This document shows, piece by piece, positions 1 through 13,262 of a stretch of 64,000 nt of DNA; position 1 is the stretch's first letter, and the number at the start of each line of letters is the position of its first letter. Under the pieces are notes generated by a model that was given only the letters and a program-made list of their open reading frames with translations, was not told where the DNA came from and made no database searches. The stretch is from Lysinibacillus contaminans. GTDB taxonomy: Bacteria > Bacillota > Bacilli > Bacillales_A > Planococcaceae. Where the stretch lies: NCBI RefSeq assembly GCF_001278945.1, contig NZ_LGRV01000003.1, positions 1,178,001 through 1,242,000 on the forward strand, given 5' to 3'. Made by a program: the position numbers and the translations under genes.

Positions 1-4621
<4,621 letters not shown>

Positions 4622-5224
4622 ATGATAAACGGTCTACTTATTTTATGTGCTTATCTAATCGGCTCTATACCTTCAGGGTTATGGATTGGAAAAATCTTTT
4701 ACAAAATAGATATACGAGAGCATGGTAGCGGTAACTTAGGAGCTACAAATACTTTTCGTATTTTAGGAAAAAAAGCAGGTCTGATTGTCACGGTTATGGA
4801 CGTTTTAAAAGGAACAGCAGCTGTATTATTGGCGATGTTGCCTGCATTCTCTGAGGCGACGATCCATCCATTGATTCTTGGCGTTGTTGCAGTTGTCGGT
4901 CATGTGTTTCCGGTATTTGCAGGCTTCCGTGGTGGTAAAGCTGTTGCCACATCTGCTGGTGTAGTACTTGGCTATTCTTGGCCATTGTTTATTGTATTAT
5001 TCTTCACATTCTTTCTCACACTAAAGCTGACGAAAATTGTTAGTTTAACATCAATAATTGTCTCTTCAGTGGCACTTATTTATTCAATCGTTTATTATTT
5101 TGTTACAGGTGATTTTGCTTTATTTATTTTAGTGGCGTGTTTATTTAGCTTTATTGTCTACCGCCATCGTGCAAACATTACACGTATTAAAAATGGTACT
5201 GAACCAAAAGTGAAATGGATTTAA
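4622..5224 (+). CDS. plsY: glycerol-3-phosphate acyltransferase PlsY
   Basis: PlsY transfers an acyl group from acyl phosphate to the sn-1 position of glycerol-3-phosphate, the first step of phospholipid synthesis in Firmicutes. The 200-residue product is a multi-pass membrane protein of normal length. It carries the family's glycine-rich loops: [26 protein letters not shown] and [22 protein letters not shown] ribosome site precedes the ATG. The HesB-like gene starts 19 bases downstream, probably in the same transcript. Divergence from parE matches the yneS/parE order in Bacillus subtilis. Confidence 0.96.
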   Translation: MINGLLILCAYLIGSIPSGLWIGKIFYKIDIREHGSGNLGATNTFRILGKKAGLIVTVMDVLKGTAAVLLAMLPAFSEATIHPLILGVVAVVGHVFPVFAGFRGGKAVATSAGVVLGYSWPLFIVLFFTFFLTLKLTKIVSLTSIIVSSVALIYSIVYYFVTGDFALFILVACLFSFIVYRHRANITRIKNGTEPKVKWI

Positions 5225-5243
5225 CGTACGAAAGGAGCATAAC

Positions 5244-5534
5244 ATGAAGATTACACTAACAGATGCGGCTCTTAAATGGTTTAAACATGAAATGGAAGTT
5301 GAAAAAGGTGATACCATTCGTTTTTATGCTAGATATGGTGGTTCAAGTCCTTTTCATGAAGGCTTTTCTCTCGGTATGACACGCGAGGAACCAATCGACA
5401 TTGGTGTTCAAACCGTTGTTGATGGTGTTACCTACTATATCGATGAAAGAGATATTTGGTTTTTCAATGAGCATAATTTACACGTAGATGTCGATCGTGC
5501 AATTGATGAATTAAAATACGACTATAAAAAATAA
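5244..5534 (+). CDS. HesB/IscA-like YneR-family protein
   Basis: This 96-residue protein resembles the HesB/YadR fold used by A-type iron-sulfur scaffold proteins. It begins with KITLTDAALKWFKHEM and contains the RFYARYGGSSPFHEGFSLG segment. It has no cysteines, so the CxnCxC triad of true iron-sulfur carriers is absent. The YneR subgroup in Bacillus shows the same lack and its role is unknown. A GAAAGGAG ribosome site precedes the start. Position next to plsY matches B. subtilis yneR-yneS. A strong terminator follows at once. Confidence 0.85.
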   Translation: MKITLTDAALKWFKHEMEVEKGDTIRFYARYGGSSPFHEGFSLGMTREEPIDIGVQTVVDGVTYYIDERDIWFFNEHNLHVDVDRAIDELKYDYKK

Positions 5535-5538
5535 CAGC

Positions 5539-5581
5539 AAAAACGGGCAGTCTCAAGTAGTTTTGAGACTGCCCGTTTTTT
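5539..5581 (+). terminator. rho-independent terminator after plsY operon
   Basis: A perfect 13-base stem (CGGGCAGTCTCAA with its complement) with a five-base loop is flanked by A and T runs. It starts five bases after the stop codon of the HesB-like gene. Confidence 0.9.
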
Positions 5582-5700
5582 ATGCATTTTGACTGCATGA
5601 GACTACCTCTTTTTTTTCACAACGTAATTGTTTGTTTATCTCGATTTAAAATTGACCATCCTCTTATTAGCTCTAACTACAGATGGAGGAGGATTTTATA

Positions 5701-7257
5701 GTGAGTAGTTCAAAAAATAATCATAACGACACCTCCCAACCAACATCAAATTCTACAAAACATTTACTTAATCCATCTCTTGCACAAAATATTAAAACTA
5801 TAAAAAGAGCGGTTGGTAATAGCAACGATATTATCATACGTGAGATTTTGATTGGGAAATCCGAGAAACAACCTATTGCAATTGTTTATACAGACGGTTT
5901 AGCCGATAAAACAGCAATTACAGATTTTATAATGGAATCGCTTATGTTGGATTTTGATGAGCCTTTTGAAAGTAAATCAGAAGCAGTCAATCAATACTTA
6001 AAAGATACTTGTTTACCAGTTGGAGATGTTAAAGATATTGGCGATTTCCCAACATTGTTTAACTCTATTTTAAATGGAGAAACTGTCATTTTACTGGATG
6101 GCGTGACAAAAGGGATTGCAACAAGTACTAAAAGCTCAAAGGATCGAGCAATAACTGAACCTTCTACGGAATCCGTTATAAGAGGTCCAAAAGAGTCTTT
6201 TACAGAAACCCTTCGTACTAATACTGCATTAATTCGTCGTAAGATTAAGAATCCTAATCTTTGGATTAAATCAAGGGTTATTGGGAAAGTAACACAAACG
6301 GATATTGCAGTTATGTACATTAATGGAATTGCAAACGAAAAAATTGTAAAAGAAGTACTTAATCGTTTAGACAGTATTGATATTGATAGCATTCTGGAGA
6401 GCGGTTATATTGAAGCATTGATACAAGATTCTAAATATACAATTTTCCCAACCATTTATAATTCTGAACGGCCCGATGTCATCTCAGCTGAATTATTAGA
6501 AGGGAAAGTTGCTATTTTCGTGGATGGTACACCCTTTGTTCTAATTGTCCCTGCCCTACTTACATCTTTTCTGCAATCTTCAGAGGACTATTACCAAAAT
6601 TTCATTATTAGTTCACTAATTCGATTCTTAAGGTTTTTCGGTATAAGCATTTCTTTGATTGTCCCTTCCCTTTATGTTTCAATCACTACGTTTCATCAAG
6701 AAATGTTACCTACAGCAATGTTGATCAGTCTTGCCTCTCAGCGAGAAGGAGTTCCCTTCCCCGCCTTTGTTGAAGCTCTGATTATGGAGATTGCATTTGA
6801 AATATTAAGGGAAGCCGGGCTTCGTATGCCGAGAACGATTGGGCCAGCTGTTTCAATTGTTGGGACGTTGGTTATTGGACAAGCAGCAGTAGAAGCTGGT
6901 ATTGTCTCGGCAGTAATGGTGATCATTGTGGCTTTAACAGCGATTTGTAGTTTTCTTTTCCCAGCTTATGGTCTGTCTAACACAATCCGTGTTCTGCGTT
7001 TTCCTTTAATGTTCTTAGCAGCAGGTTTTGGTTTATTTGGCGTAATAATTGGTGTAATGGCTTTAATCCTTCATTTATGCAGTTTGCGCTCTTTTGGAGT
7101 ACCTTATATGAGTCCTTTTGCACCTATCATTCCAGACGATCAAAAGGATGCCTTAGTCTTGTTTCCGCGTGGGTCTTTATTAACTCGACCACGCTTAGTT
7201 AGTAAAAGTAACACTATTCGAGGACATAAGCATTTAAAGAATGAAAACAACAATTGA
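5701..7257 (+). CDS. spore germinant receptor A subunit (GerA/GerKA family)
   Basis: This is the A subunit of a Ger-type nutrient receptor in the spore inner membrane, which starts germination when amino acids or sugars bind. The 518-residue protein has an N-terminal soluble domain of about 285 residues. A C-terminal membrane domain of roughly five helices follows, containing the family's SLASQREGVPFPAFVEA and EAGLRMPRTIGPAVSIVG segments. I chose GTG at 5701 because GGAGGAGG lies ten bases upstream; an in-frame ATG at 5683 overlaps that ribosome site. It is the first gene of an A-C-D-B operon and overlaps none of the later genes after start correction. Ligand specificity cannot be read from sequence. 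Confidence 0.95.
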   Translation: MSSSKNNHNDTSQPTSNSTKHLLNPSLAQNIKTIKRAVGNSNDIIIREILIGKSEKQPIAIVYTDGLADKTAITDFIMESLMLDFDEPFESKSEAVNQYLKDTCLPVGDVKDIGDFPTLFNSILNGETVILLDGVTKGIATSTKSSKDRAITEPSTESVIRGPKESFTETLRTNTALIRRKIKNPNLWIKSRVIGKVTQTDIAVMYINGIANEKIVKEVLNRLDSIDIDSILESGYIEALIQDSKYTIFPTIYNSERPDVISAELLEGKVAIFVDGTPFVLIVPALLTSFLQSSEDYYQNFIISSLIRFLRFFGISISLIVPSLYVSITTFHQEMLPTAMLISLASQREGVPFPAFVEALIMEIAFEILREAGLRMPRTIGPAVSIVGTLVIGQAAVEAGIVSAVMVIIVALTAICSFLFPAYGLSNTIRVLRFPLMFLAAGFGLFGVIIGVMALILHLCSLRSFGVPYMSPFAPIIPDDQKDALVLFPRGSLLTRPRLVSKSNTIRGHKHLKNENNN

Positions 7258-7288
7258 CAATAAATGTGTGGAAAAAGAGGGTTTCGAT

Positions 7289-8485
7289 ATGAAAAAGATA
7301 ACAACCGTTATTCTACTAACTTTACTCACTTTTTTGTTAAGTGGTTGCTGGAGTAAACGTGAGTTAAATGAACTTGCTATCGCTGTGGCTCTTGGCGTGG
7401 ATAAAACAGATGATAACTATGAGGTATCTGTGCAAATAGTAGATCCTGGTCAGATTTCTTCCAAGCAGCCTGCTAGTGGGCGTGCACCAGTTATTACCTA
7501 CACCGCTCAAGGGAAAACAGTATTTGAAGCAATAAGGAAAATTACGAACTCATCACCGAGAAAACCATACTTTTCACATCTTCAAGTGGTTGTCATCGGA
7601 GAAAAATTAGCTTCTGAAGGAATAGAGCCAACAATAGATTTTTTAGCGAGAGACCATGAAATTAGAAATGACTTTAATATCATAGTAGCAAATAAGACAA
7701 CAGCCAAAGAAGTGTTAAATGTTCTAACGCCTATAGAAAAAATCCCTGCTCAAAAGATATCTAGTTCTATCCAGAATTCCGAAAAAGCATGGGGTTCTAC
7801 TTTAACTGTTAATATAGATGACTTAATAACTACGCTGAGAAGTAATGAAAATAGTCCTGTTCTAACAGCAATCGAAGTAATTGGCGATCCGAAATTAGGC
7901 ATCGATCAGACAAATGTTGAAAGAATTAAAACACCAGTCATACTGGAATTCTCAGGACTAGCAGTTTTTAAACAGGACAAATTTGTTGGCGTTTTAACTG
8001 ATGATGAAAGTAAAAGTTATAATTTTTTGAATGATAACGTTGAGAGTACAATTGAAGTGATTTCTTGCCCTAAGGAAGGACGGCTATCAACCGAAATCAC
8101 TAAATCAAAAACAAAAATCAAAGGCAAGATCGTGAACGGTATTCCAAAACTTACTGTCCATATTGAGATCGACCAAAACGTTGGAGAAGTAGATTGTACG
8201 ATTAATTTAGCAGAGAAAGAAACCATTCAAATGATTAATGAAAAAACGAGTAACCTAATTAAGGAGAAAACAGAACAAGTATTAAATACGATTCAAAAAA
8301 ATTATCAAGTAGATAACTTAGGGTTTAGTGAGGTACTTCATCGTGCAGATCCTAAAGAGTGGAAGAAAATAAAAGAAGATTGGGCTACGATATTTCCAGA
8401 GTTAGAAGTTAACGTGAAAGTCAATGTTCGTACACTTGGAGTGGGCACTATCCATAACTCAATATCACAGCAGTCAAAGGAGTAA
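7289..8485 (+). CDS. Ger(x)C-family germination lipoprotein
   Basis: This is the C subunit of the germinant receptor, a lipoprotein on the outer face of the spore inner membrane. The 398-residue protein has a signal peptide ending in the lipobox LLSGC. WSKRELNELAIAVALGVD follows directly, a hallmark of the GerAC/Ger(x)C family. I chose the ATG at 7289, which follows the ribosome site AAAGAGGG. An upstream in-frame start at 7241 would extend into the end of the A gene and spoil the signal peptide. The next gene starts seven bases after the stop. Confidence 0.94.
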   Translation: MKKITTVILLTLLTFLLSGCWSKRELNELAIAVALGVDKTDDNYEVSVQIVDPGQISSKQPASGRAPVITYTAQGKTVFEAIRKITNSSPRKPYFSHLQVVVIGEKLASEGIEPTIDFLARDHEIRNDFNIIVANKTTAKEVLNVLTPIEKIPAQKISSSIQNSEKAWGSTLTVNIDDLITTLRSNENSPVLTAIEVIGDPKLGIDQTNVERIKTPVILEFSGLAVFKQDKFVGVLTDDESKSYNFLNDNVESTIEVISCPKEGRLSTEITKSKTKIKGKIVNGIPKLTVHIEIDQNVGEVDCTINLAEKETIQMINEKTSNLIKEKTEQVLNTIQKNYQVDNLGFSEVLHRADPKEWKKIKEDWATIFPELEVNVKVNVRTLGVGTIHNSISQQSKE

Positions 8486-8491
8486 TTCTAA

Positions 8492-8728
8492 ATGTTTATT
8501 ACATTAGGAATAGTAACAATTTCAGCACTGATTATATACTTCGAAATGCCACAATTAATGAAAACGGGTGAAACAAAAACCATTTGGACATTTTCCATCT
8601 TGCTATTTATCGGAACAGCTTTAAGTATTATGAAAGGTTTAAATGTTACTATTCCAAATCCATTAGACTTGATAACTATTCTGTTTAAGCCTTTTGCAGA
8701 TCTGTTAAAAACAGTTTTAAAATATTAA
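8492..8728 (+). CDS. small two-helix membrane protein, germinant receptor D subunit
   Basis: This 78-residue protein has two predicted membrane helices (residues 2-17 and 29-45) joined by a short polar loop. Small two-helix D proteins are known in some Bacillus gerA-type operons and modulate germination. This one sits between the C and B genes, which supports that role. Its ribosome site AAAGGAG overlaps the last codons of the C gene. No catalytic motif is visible. The function is inferred from context and topology. Confidence 0.8.
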   Translation: MFITLGIVTISALIIYFEMPQLMKTGETKTIWTFSILLFIGTALSIMKGLNVTIPNPLDLITILFKPFADLLKTVLKY

Positions 8729-8780
8729 CAATCCTTGATATGTAGATATAAATCCAGTAGAAAGTACAAGAGGTAAAGTT

Positions 8781-9926
8781 ATGGAAAAACAAGTTATTAG
8801 TGCGCGCCAGTTTACAATAATTACACTGCTTTCCTCAATGGGGACAACTATCATAATAATACCATCAAGCCTCGCGGAAATCGTTAAACAGGATGCTTGG
8901 ATTGCAGCTATTTTAGGTGTTGCAATCAGCCTTTTATTGATAAAGCTATATATTACAGTTGGAAATATTATACCTAGTTTGTCTTTCGTTGAAGTAAATG
9001 AAAAAGTATTAGGTAAATTTATAGGAAAAACTATATCTCTTGCATTTATTATATTTGCTTATCTATCTGTAGGAGAATTACTATATTTTATCGGTAAATT
9101 TATGCAAACTGAAGTCATGCCAGAGACGCCTACAGTTGCTTTTTCAATTTTATTTATGCTTATTATCATGTTTGCTACGTATTTAGGATTAGAAGTCTTT
9201 GCCCGTTCTGCAGAAATACTATTTCCTGTTTTTCTGCTTTTATTCGTTATATTTGTCATTTTTATCTCTCCAGATATCAATATTCAAAACATACAGCCCC
9301 TTTTTGAAGCAACGACAGGATCATTTATATATGGTATTTTACTTTTCATTAGCGCTTTTGCTTTTCCTTCAGTCGTTTTACTAATGATTTTCCCCTCCGG
9401 CATCAATGTAATAAAATCTGCTCAAAAAGGATTTTACATAGGTACCTTATTCGGAGGTTTGATTTTAATTATATTGATTACTTTGTCGATTTTAGTACTA
9501 GGAGCAACGAATACATCCTTACGAACCTTTCCTAGCTATGCACTGGCACAAAAAATTTCAATAGGAAATTTCCTGCAACGTATCGAAATTATTATGACTT
9601 TCATGTGGATTACGACAATTTACATTAGATTGTTTATCTATTTTTACGCAACGGTAAAGGGGTTAGGGCAATTACTCAATATTAAAGATCATCGACCACT
9701 TATATTACCACTAGGGATGATTGCAGTTGCACTTTCTCTAATTGTTCATCCAAACATAGTCCATTCAGATATATTTAATAAGGAGATTTGGTTACCGTAC
9801 TCCTCAATATTTGCCGTATTTCTACCGCTACTGTTACTTCTAATTGCTAAAATTCGAAAGATTTCGGGTAAAGAAGTAAATATAAAAAAACAGCCCAAAA
9901 CATTGCTCTCAGAAAAAGACAGTTAA
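8781..9926 (+). CDS. spore germination permease, B subunit (GerAB/GerKB family)
   Basis: This is the integral membrane B subunit of the receptor and belongs to the spore-germination branch of the APC transporter superfamily. It is thought to hold the ligand site. The 381-residue length and about ten hydrophobic helices are normal for GerAB/GerKB. It opens with EKQVISARQFTIITLLSSMG, which fits the family. It is the last gene of the operon and is followed by a terminator. The 52-base gap after the D gene contains AAGAGGT as a ribosome site. Confidence 0.94.
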   Translation: MEKQVISARQFTIITLLSSMGTTIIIIPSSLAEIVKQDAWIAAILGVAISLLLIKLYITVGNIIPSLSFVEVNEKVLGKFIGKTISLAFIIFAYLSVGELLYFIGKFMQTEVMPETPTVAFSILFMLIIMFATYLGLEVFARSAEILFPVFLLLFVIFVIFISPDINIQNIQPLFEATTGSFIYGILLFISAFAFPSVVLLMIFPSGINVIKSAQKGFYIGTLFGGLILIILITLSILVLGATNTSLRTFPSYALAQKISIGNFLQRIEIIMTFMWITTIYIRLFIYFYATVKGLGQLLNIKDHRPLILPLGMIAVALSLIVHPNIVHSDIFNKEIWLPYSSIFAVFLPLLLLLIAKIRKISGKEVNIKKQPKTLLSEKDS

Positions 9927-9963
9927 AATCTTCTCCTGTAGTTTAAAGCCTGGCATTAAGAGT

Positions 9964-10000
9964 AAAACCCCCCTTTCTCTTGAAAAAGGGAGGTTTTTTT
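9964..10000. terminator. bidirectional terminator between ger operon and metA
   Basis: The hairpin AAAACCCCCCTTT / AAAAAGGGAGGTTTTTTT lies between two convergent genes. It has A/T runs on both sides, so it can serve the germination operon and metA. Confidence 0.85.
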
Positions 10001-10001
10001 A

Positions 10002-10937
10002 TTAGATATGATATTCGATTTCTTCGACAAAATCCCATTCATATGGCGTTTCTTGGTATACATAGTAGTTTAGCCAATTTGAGAATAATAAATGTGTATG
10101 GGCCCGCCATGTATTAATTGGCTCTTTTTCAGGGTCATTATTTGGGAAATAGTTCACTGGCACTGCAACATCAATGCCTTTTTCTATGTCACGACTGTAT
10201 TCGTCAGCTAGGGTTGTCGCATCATATTCTAAATGGCCTGTAATCATAATATTTTTATTATCTTTTGATTGGACAATAAAGACGCCAGCATCCTCAGAAT
10301 AAGATAGTAAGCGTAAATCAGGGTGATTACGTACTTCATCAATGGAAACCGATGTATAGCGTGAGTGAGGTGCAGTAAATAAGTCACTAAATCCCCGTAC
10401 TAAATCGACCGTCAAATCTGTAATAACATGCGAATAGACGCCAGAGCATTTTTCAGGAAGTTCAAATTTCCCAATACCGTAATGATGGTAGAGTGCAGCT
10501 TGTGCCCCCCAACAAATATGTAGAACTGATGTTACATTTTTCGTTGACCAGTCCATAATTTCAGCGATTTCGTCCCAATAATTAACGTCCTCAAACTCCA
10601 TTTTCTCAACCGGTGCACCGGTAATAATCATGCCGTCAAAGCGACGATGACGAATTTCGTCAAATGTTGAGTAAAATAACTGTAAATGTGATTTACTGAC
10701 ATTCTTCGACTTATGTGTTGCTGTATTTAAAAACGTAATATTTACTTGTAGCGGTGTATTCCCTAGCAAACGTAATAACTGTAACTCGGTTTTTTCTTTT
10801 TCAGGCATTAAGTTGAAGATCAAGAAATTTAACGGACGAATCTGTTGTGTCCTCGCACGGTCTTCTTCCATAACGAAGATTTTTTCTTCTCGTAAATGTT
10901 CTCCAGCTGGTAAGTTTTTCGGAATATTAATCGGCAC
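10002..10937 (-). CDS. metA: homoserine O-acetyltransferase (MetA/HTS family)
   Basis: MetA acylates homoserine at the start of methionine synthesis. The 311-residue protein has the glutamine-amidotransferase-like fold with nucleophile Cys142 (HICWGAQ). Residue 111 is glutamate ([10 protein letters not shown]). In the Bacillus cereus enzyme this glutamate selects acetyl-CoA, while succinyl-CoA enzymes have glycine there. I therefore infer acetyl transfer. The start is a GTG with GGGG eight bases upstream. Expression is very probably controlled by the SAM-I riboswitch in its leader. Confidence 0.96.
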   Translation of the reverse strand: MPINIPKNLPAGEHLREEKIFVMEEDRARTQQIRPLNFLIFNLMPEKEKTELQLLRLLGNTPLQVNITFLNTATHKSKNVSKSHLQLFYSTFDEIRHRRFDGMIITGAPVEKMEFEDVNYWDEIAEIMDWSTKNVTSVLHICWGAQAALYHHYGIGKFELPEKCSGVYSHVITDLTVDLVRGFSDLFTAPHSRYTSVSIDEVRNHPDLRLLSYSEDAGVFIVQSKDNKNIMITGHLEYDATTLADEYSRDIEKGIDVAVPVNYFPNNDPEKEPINTWRAHTHLLFSNWLNYYVYQETPYEWDFVEEIEYHI

Positions 10938-10980
10938 TTTGCATTCCCCATTTCATCAATTTCTCTTTTTCTAAAATTAA

Positions 10981-11021
10981 AAAACCCCCTCATTCCATGT
11001 GAGAAAGAATGAAAGGGTTTT
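10981..11021 (-). terminator. regulated terminator of the metA SAM riboswitch
   Basis: On the minus strand the arms AAAACCCTTTCATTC and GAATGAGGGGGTTTT form a stem followed by T residues. It lies between the aptamer and metA and is the OFF-state expression platform. Confidence 0.9.
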
Positions 11022-11034
11022 AATCACGTTCACT

Positions 11035-11140
11035 CTTATCTCTCAAAGGAAAAATCCTTTGCTGGAAGTAGCACCTTTCTAACAAAGTTAGAGGTTGCTG
11101 AAGCGTCAACAGGCCAAATCCCTCGACTTCTCTTGATAAG
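11035..11140 (-). promoter_or_regulatory. SAM-I riboswitch (S-box) aptamer
   Basis: The minus strand shows the conserved S-box blocks in order. P1 is formed by CTTATC and its partner GATAAG. The 5' strand continues with AAGAGAAG and GGATTTGGCCTGTTGACG. TTCAGCAACC, a variable P3 hairpin, GGTGCTACTTCCAGC and a 3' GAGAGATAAG follow. SAM-I RNAs bind S-adenosylmethionine and cause early termination when it is plentiful. The downstream gene metA makes a methionine precursor, which agrees. Confidence 0.97.
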
Positions 11141-11158
11141 ACTATTTAATTAAGCTGA

Positions 11159-11187
11159 ATTGTACCATGAATAATACGGAATTTCAA
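11159..11187 (-). promoter_or_regulatory. promoter of the metA riboswitch leader
   Basis: On the minus strand TTGAAA (11182-11187) and TACAAT (11159-11164) are spaced by 17 bases. They lie about 20 bases upstream of the aptamer, as expected for a sigma-A promoter. Confidence 0.75.
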
Positions 11188-11446
11188 TAAAATATAGAAT
11201 ATTTAGTTTTTTAAGTTGTTAGAGTTAAGTACGGCCACAATAATTTCTTTTAGCTTAGTCGTTCTTTATAAAGAACCTCAGTCATTATAATTTTATTCAT
11301 TACTAGAAGAAATAGTCTCCTTTGCATAACAGTAATAAAAATTTTACACACTCAAGATTTTATGTTATTAATATGTCATAATTCAGTTCGTAATAGCCAC
11401 GACGCTTGAATTATGTTAGGATATACTTTATGTAATAGAGAGGAAC

Positions 11447-11830
11447 GTGAATATCTTGATTAAAATCGAACTACCAAAACCAGACTTAGTGATTCGTCAA
11501 CGTGAACAAGTATTAAAACCAGGAGATGTAGAAATCACTCCTTACCACGGTTTTATTGACTTCCATAAAATCACTCGTGATAAAGGCGGTATCTTCTTTT
11601 TCTACAATGAAAAAAATGAGCTTTTATTTGTAGGGAAAGCACGTAAAATCCGTCAACGTATTAAAAAGCACTTTGAAGATAATGTGTCACCACTACAAAA
11701 CCATCGTGATGAAATCTTCAAAATTGAAGTGTATGAAATTGAAGATCCTATGGAACGTGAAATTTATGAAACATATGCGATCAACACATTCCGTGCAAAA
11801 TACAATGTAGATAAAGTGTTTTTTGAATAA
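11447..11830 (+). CDS. GIY-YIG nuclease-domain protein (YurQ-like)
   Basis: This small (127-residue) protein has a single GIY-YIG nuclease fold like the N-terminal domain of UvrC. The GIF..LFVGKARKIRQRIKKHF segment corresponds to the GIY-YIG core. The glutamate in MEREIYETYAIN is a likely metal ligand. Similar stand-alone proteins in Bacillus (YurQ) are annotated as repair endonuclease-like without a proven substrate. The start is uncertain. GTG at 11447 lies only three bases from AGAGAGG, while TTG at 11456 lies 12 bases away. It is convergent with the alcohol dehydrogenase across a shared terminator. Confidence 0.85.
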   Translation: MNILIKIELPKPDLVIRQREQVLKPGDVEITPYHGFIDFHKITRDKGGIFFFYNEKNELLFVGKARKIRQRIKKHFEDNVSPLQNHRDEIFKIEVYEIEDPMEREIYETYAINTFRAKYNVDKVFFE

Positions 11831-11840
11831 AAGATAAAAC

Positions 11841-11873
11841 AAGAGGCCAGCTCACTCGTTGAGTTGGTCTCTT
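11841..11873. terminator. bidirectional terminator
   Basis: The stem AAGAGGCCAGCTCA / GAGTTGGTCTCTT lies between the convergent GIY-YIG and alcohol dehydrogenase genes. It has A-rich and T-rich flanks. Confidence 0.8.
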
Positions 11874-11884
11874 ATTTATATTAT

Positions 11885-13018
11885 TTAGATTAGAGGCTCT
11901 TCTGCACGATAAGATTCATCAATAATGAGTATTGGCTTTATTGTAGAACCGTTATTTGAATCAACAGATGCTTCATTAATTTGCTCGAATTTATAAAACT
12001 TTACAAGTTTTTCGAATGGGAATTGTCCGCTTTTTTGGTATTGAATTAATTGAGGAATCGCAATTTGTGGTACAGTATCACCCATTAATACACCAATGAG
12101 CTTACGATTAGCAAATACTAAATCCATTAGCGTATTAATTTCAATACTATTAGGTGTGACTGCAACTGGAGCACATACACCGCCTATACCAAGTACATCA
12201 ATCGATGCCTTCATCACCGCTGCGACACCAGTTGTATCAATAGAGTAATTAACGCCGCTTCCCTCAGTAATTTCAAGTATCCGTGCCCCTAAATCTTCAT
12301 TCATACTATTAATGGTATGCGTCGCACCAAGTTCTTTTGCCAGTTTGAGACGTGAATCATGAACATCAATGGCAATAATCGTCTTACACCCTTCGATTTT
12401 TGCTGTCATTAATGCCCCTAACCCAACTGCTCCTGTGCCAAATATAGCAATGGATGAACCAAATTTCGGCTGTAAACCGTTCACAACAGTACCACAGCCC
12501 GTTAAAAACCCGCAACCAAGGGGCCCAATATAGCGTAAATCTACTGTATCATCAACTTTTACTAAATTATTCTCATGTACTAATGTATGTGTTGCAAATG
12601 AAGACTGACTGAAAAAATTAGAAACGGGTGTACCATTTTCTTTGTAAAAAGTATGTGTGCCGTCTTCTCTTGTACCATGCATATTTAACTTGGCCCAGCT
12701 ATCACAAGCCGCTGGTCTACCTGAACGACAACTTGTACAATGGCCACAATACTTATAAGACATAACAACTTGATCACCAATCTTAAAACCTTTGACAGAG
12801 CTTCCAACTTCTTCAACAATACCAGCACCTTCATGTCCAAGTACTGCTGGTAACGGAAATTCAGCATCACCGACACGTAATGCTTCATCTGAATGACAAA
12901 TACCTGTTGCTACTACTTTAATAAGTACTTCATCAGGTTGGATTTCTGCTAGCGATAACTTTTCAAATTTATATTCTTCATTTATACCATTTACAACAGC
13001 AGCTAGTATTTTCACCAA
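11885..13018 (-). CDS. zinc-dependent alcohol dehydrogenase, aryl-alcohol type (MDR superfamily)
   Basis: This 377-residue medium-chain dehydrogenase oxidises alcohols with NAD. The catalytic zinc ligands are Cys41 and the His62-Glu63 pair, with a later cysteine in GPLGCGFLTGCG. The structural zinc site has four cysteines at 91, 94, 97 and 105. The coenzyme domain shows GTGAVGLG followed by an aspartate in AIDVHD, which indicates NAD preference. Overall it looks closest to class III-like aryl-alcohol (benzyl or coniferyl) dehydrogenases. The exact substrate is not known. It is monocistronic. Confidence 0.9.
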   Translation of the reverse strand: MVKILAAVVNGINEEYKFEKLSLAEIQPDEVLIKVVATGICHSDEALRVGDAEFPLPAVLGHEGAGIVEEVGSSVKGFKIGDQVVMSYKYCGHCTSCRSGRPAACDSWAKLNMHGTREDGTHTFYKENGTPVSNFFSQSSFATHTLVHENNLVKVDDTVDLRYIGPLGCGFLTGCGTVVNGLQPKFGSSIAIFGTGAVGLGALMTAKIEGCKTIIAIDVHDSRLKLAKELGATHTINSMNEDLGARILEITEGSGVNYSIDTTGVAAVMKASIDVLGIGGVCAPVAVTPNSIEINTLMDLVFANRKLIGVLMGDTVPQIAIPQLIQYQKSGQFPFEKLVKFYKFEQINEASVDSNNGSTIKPILIIDESYRAEEPLI

Positions 13019-13219
13019 ACAACCCCCTATTTTTTCATGATTTCTTCAATCTATGATTACATCTATTTATATATACAAAATATATACAAAATAGATACTT
13101 ATATAAAAAATATTATTCATAAAGTAGCATTACAAAGAGTAGTATACAGTAATCAATATATTACAATAGCGCTTTTAACCCTCTTTTTTATCTGCCTTTT
13201 CACTTTCAATACAGAAAAA

Positions 13220-13254
13220 AGGAGCCATCTCAAATAACTTTTGAGATGGCTCCT
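13220..13254 (-). terminator. terminator after panF
   Basis: The 15-base arms AGGAGCCATCTCAAA and its complement, with a short loop, are followed on the minus strand by a T run. It lies a few bases beyond the panF stop. Confidence 0.88.
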
Positions 13255-13262
13255 ATTGATGT

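Larger units (their letters stand above)
10938..11446. other. metA/GIY-YIG divergent region
   Basis: This 509-base stretch holds the metA leader (promoter, SAM-I aptamer and terminator, up to 11187). The remaining part (about 11190-11435) is AT-rich. It shows no coding potential I can support and no further structured element. Confidence 0.6.

Noticed and set aside
13037-13237. 66-codon plus-strand frame between alcohol dehydrogenase and panF
   Set aside because: It is low-complexity AT-rich sequence with no ribosome site, and it runs into the panF terminator.
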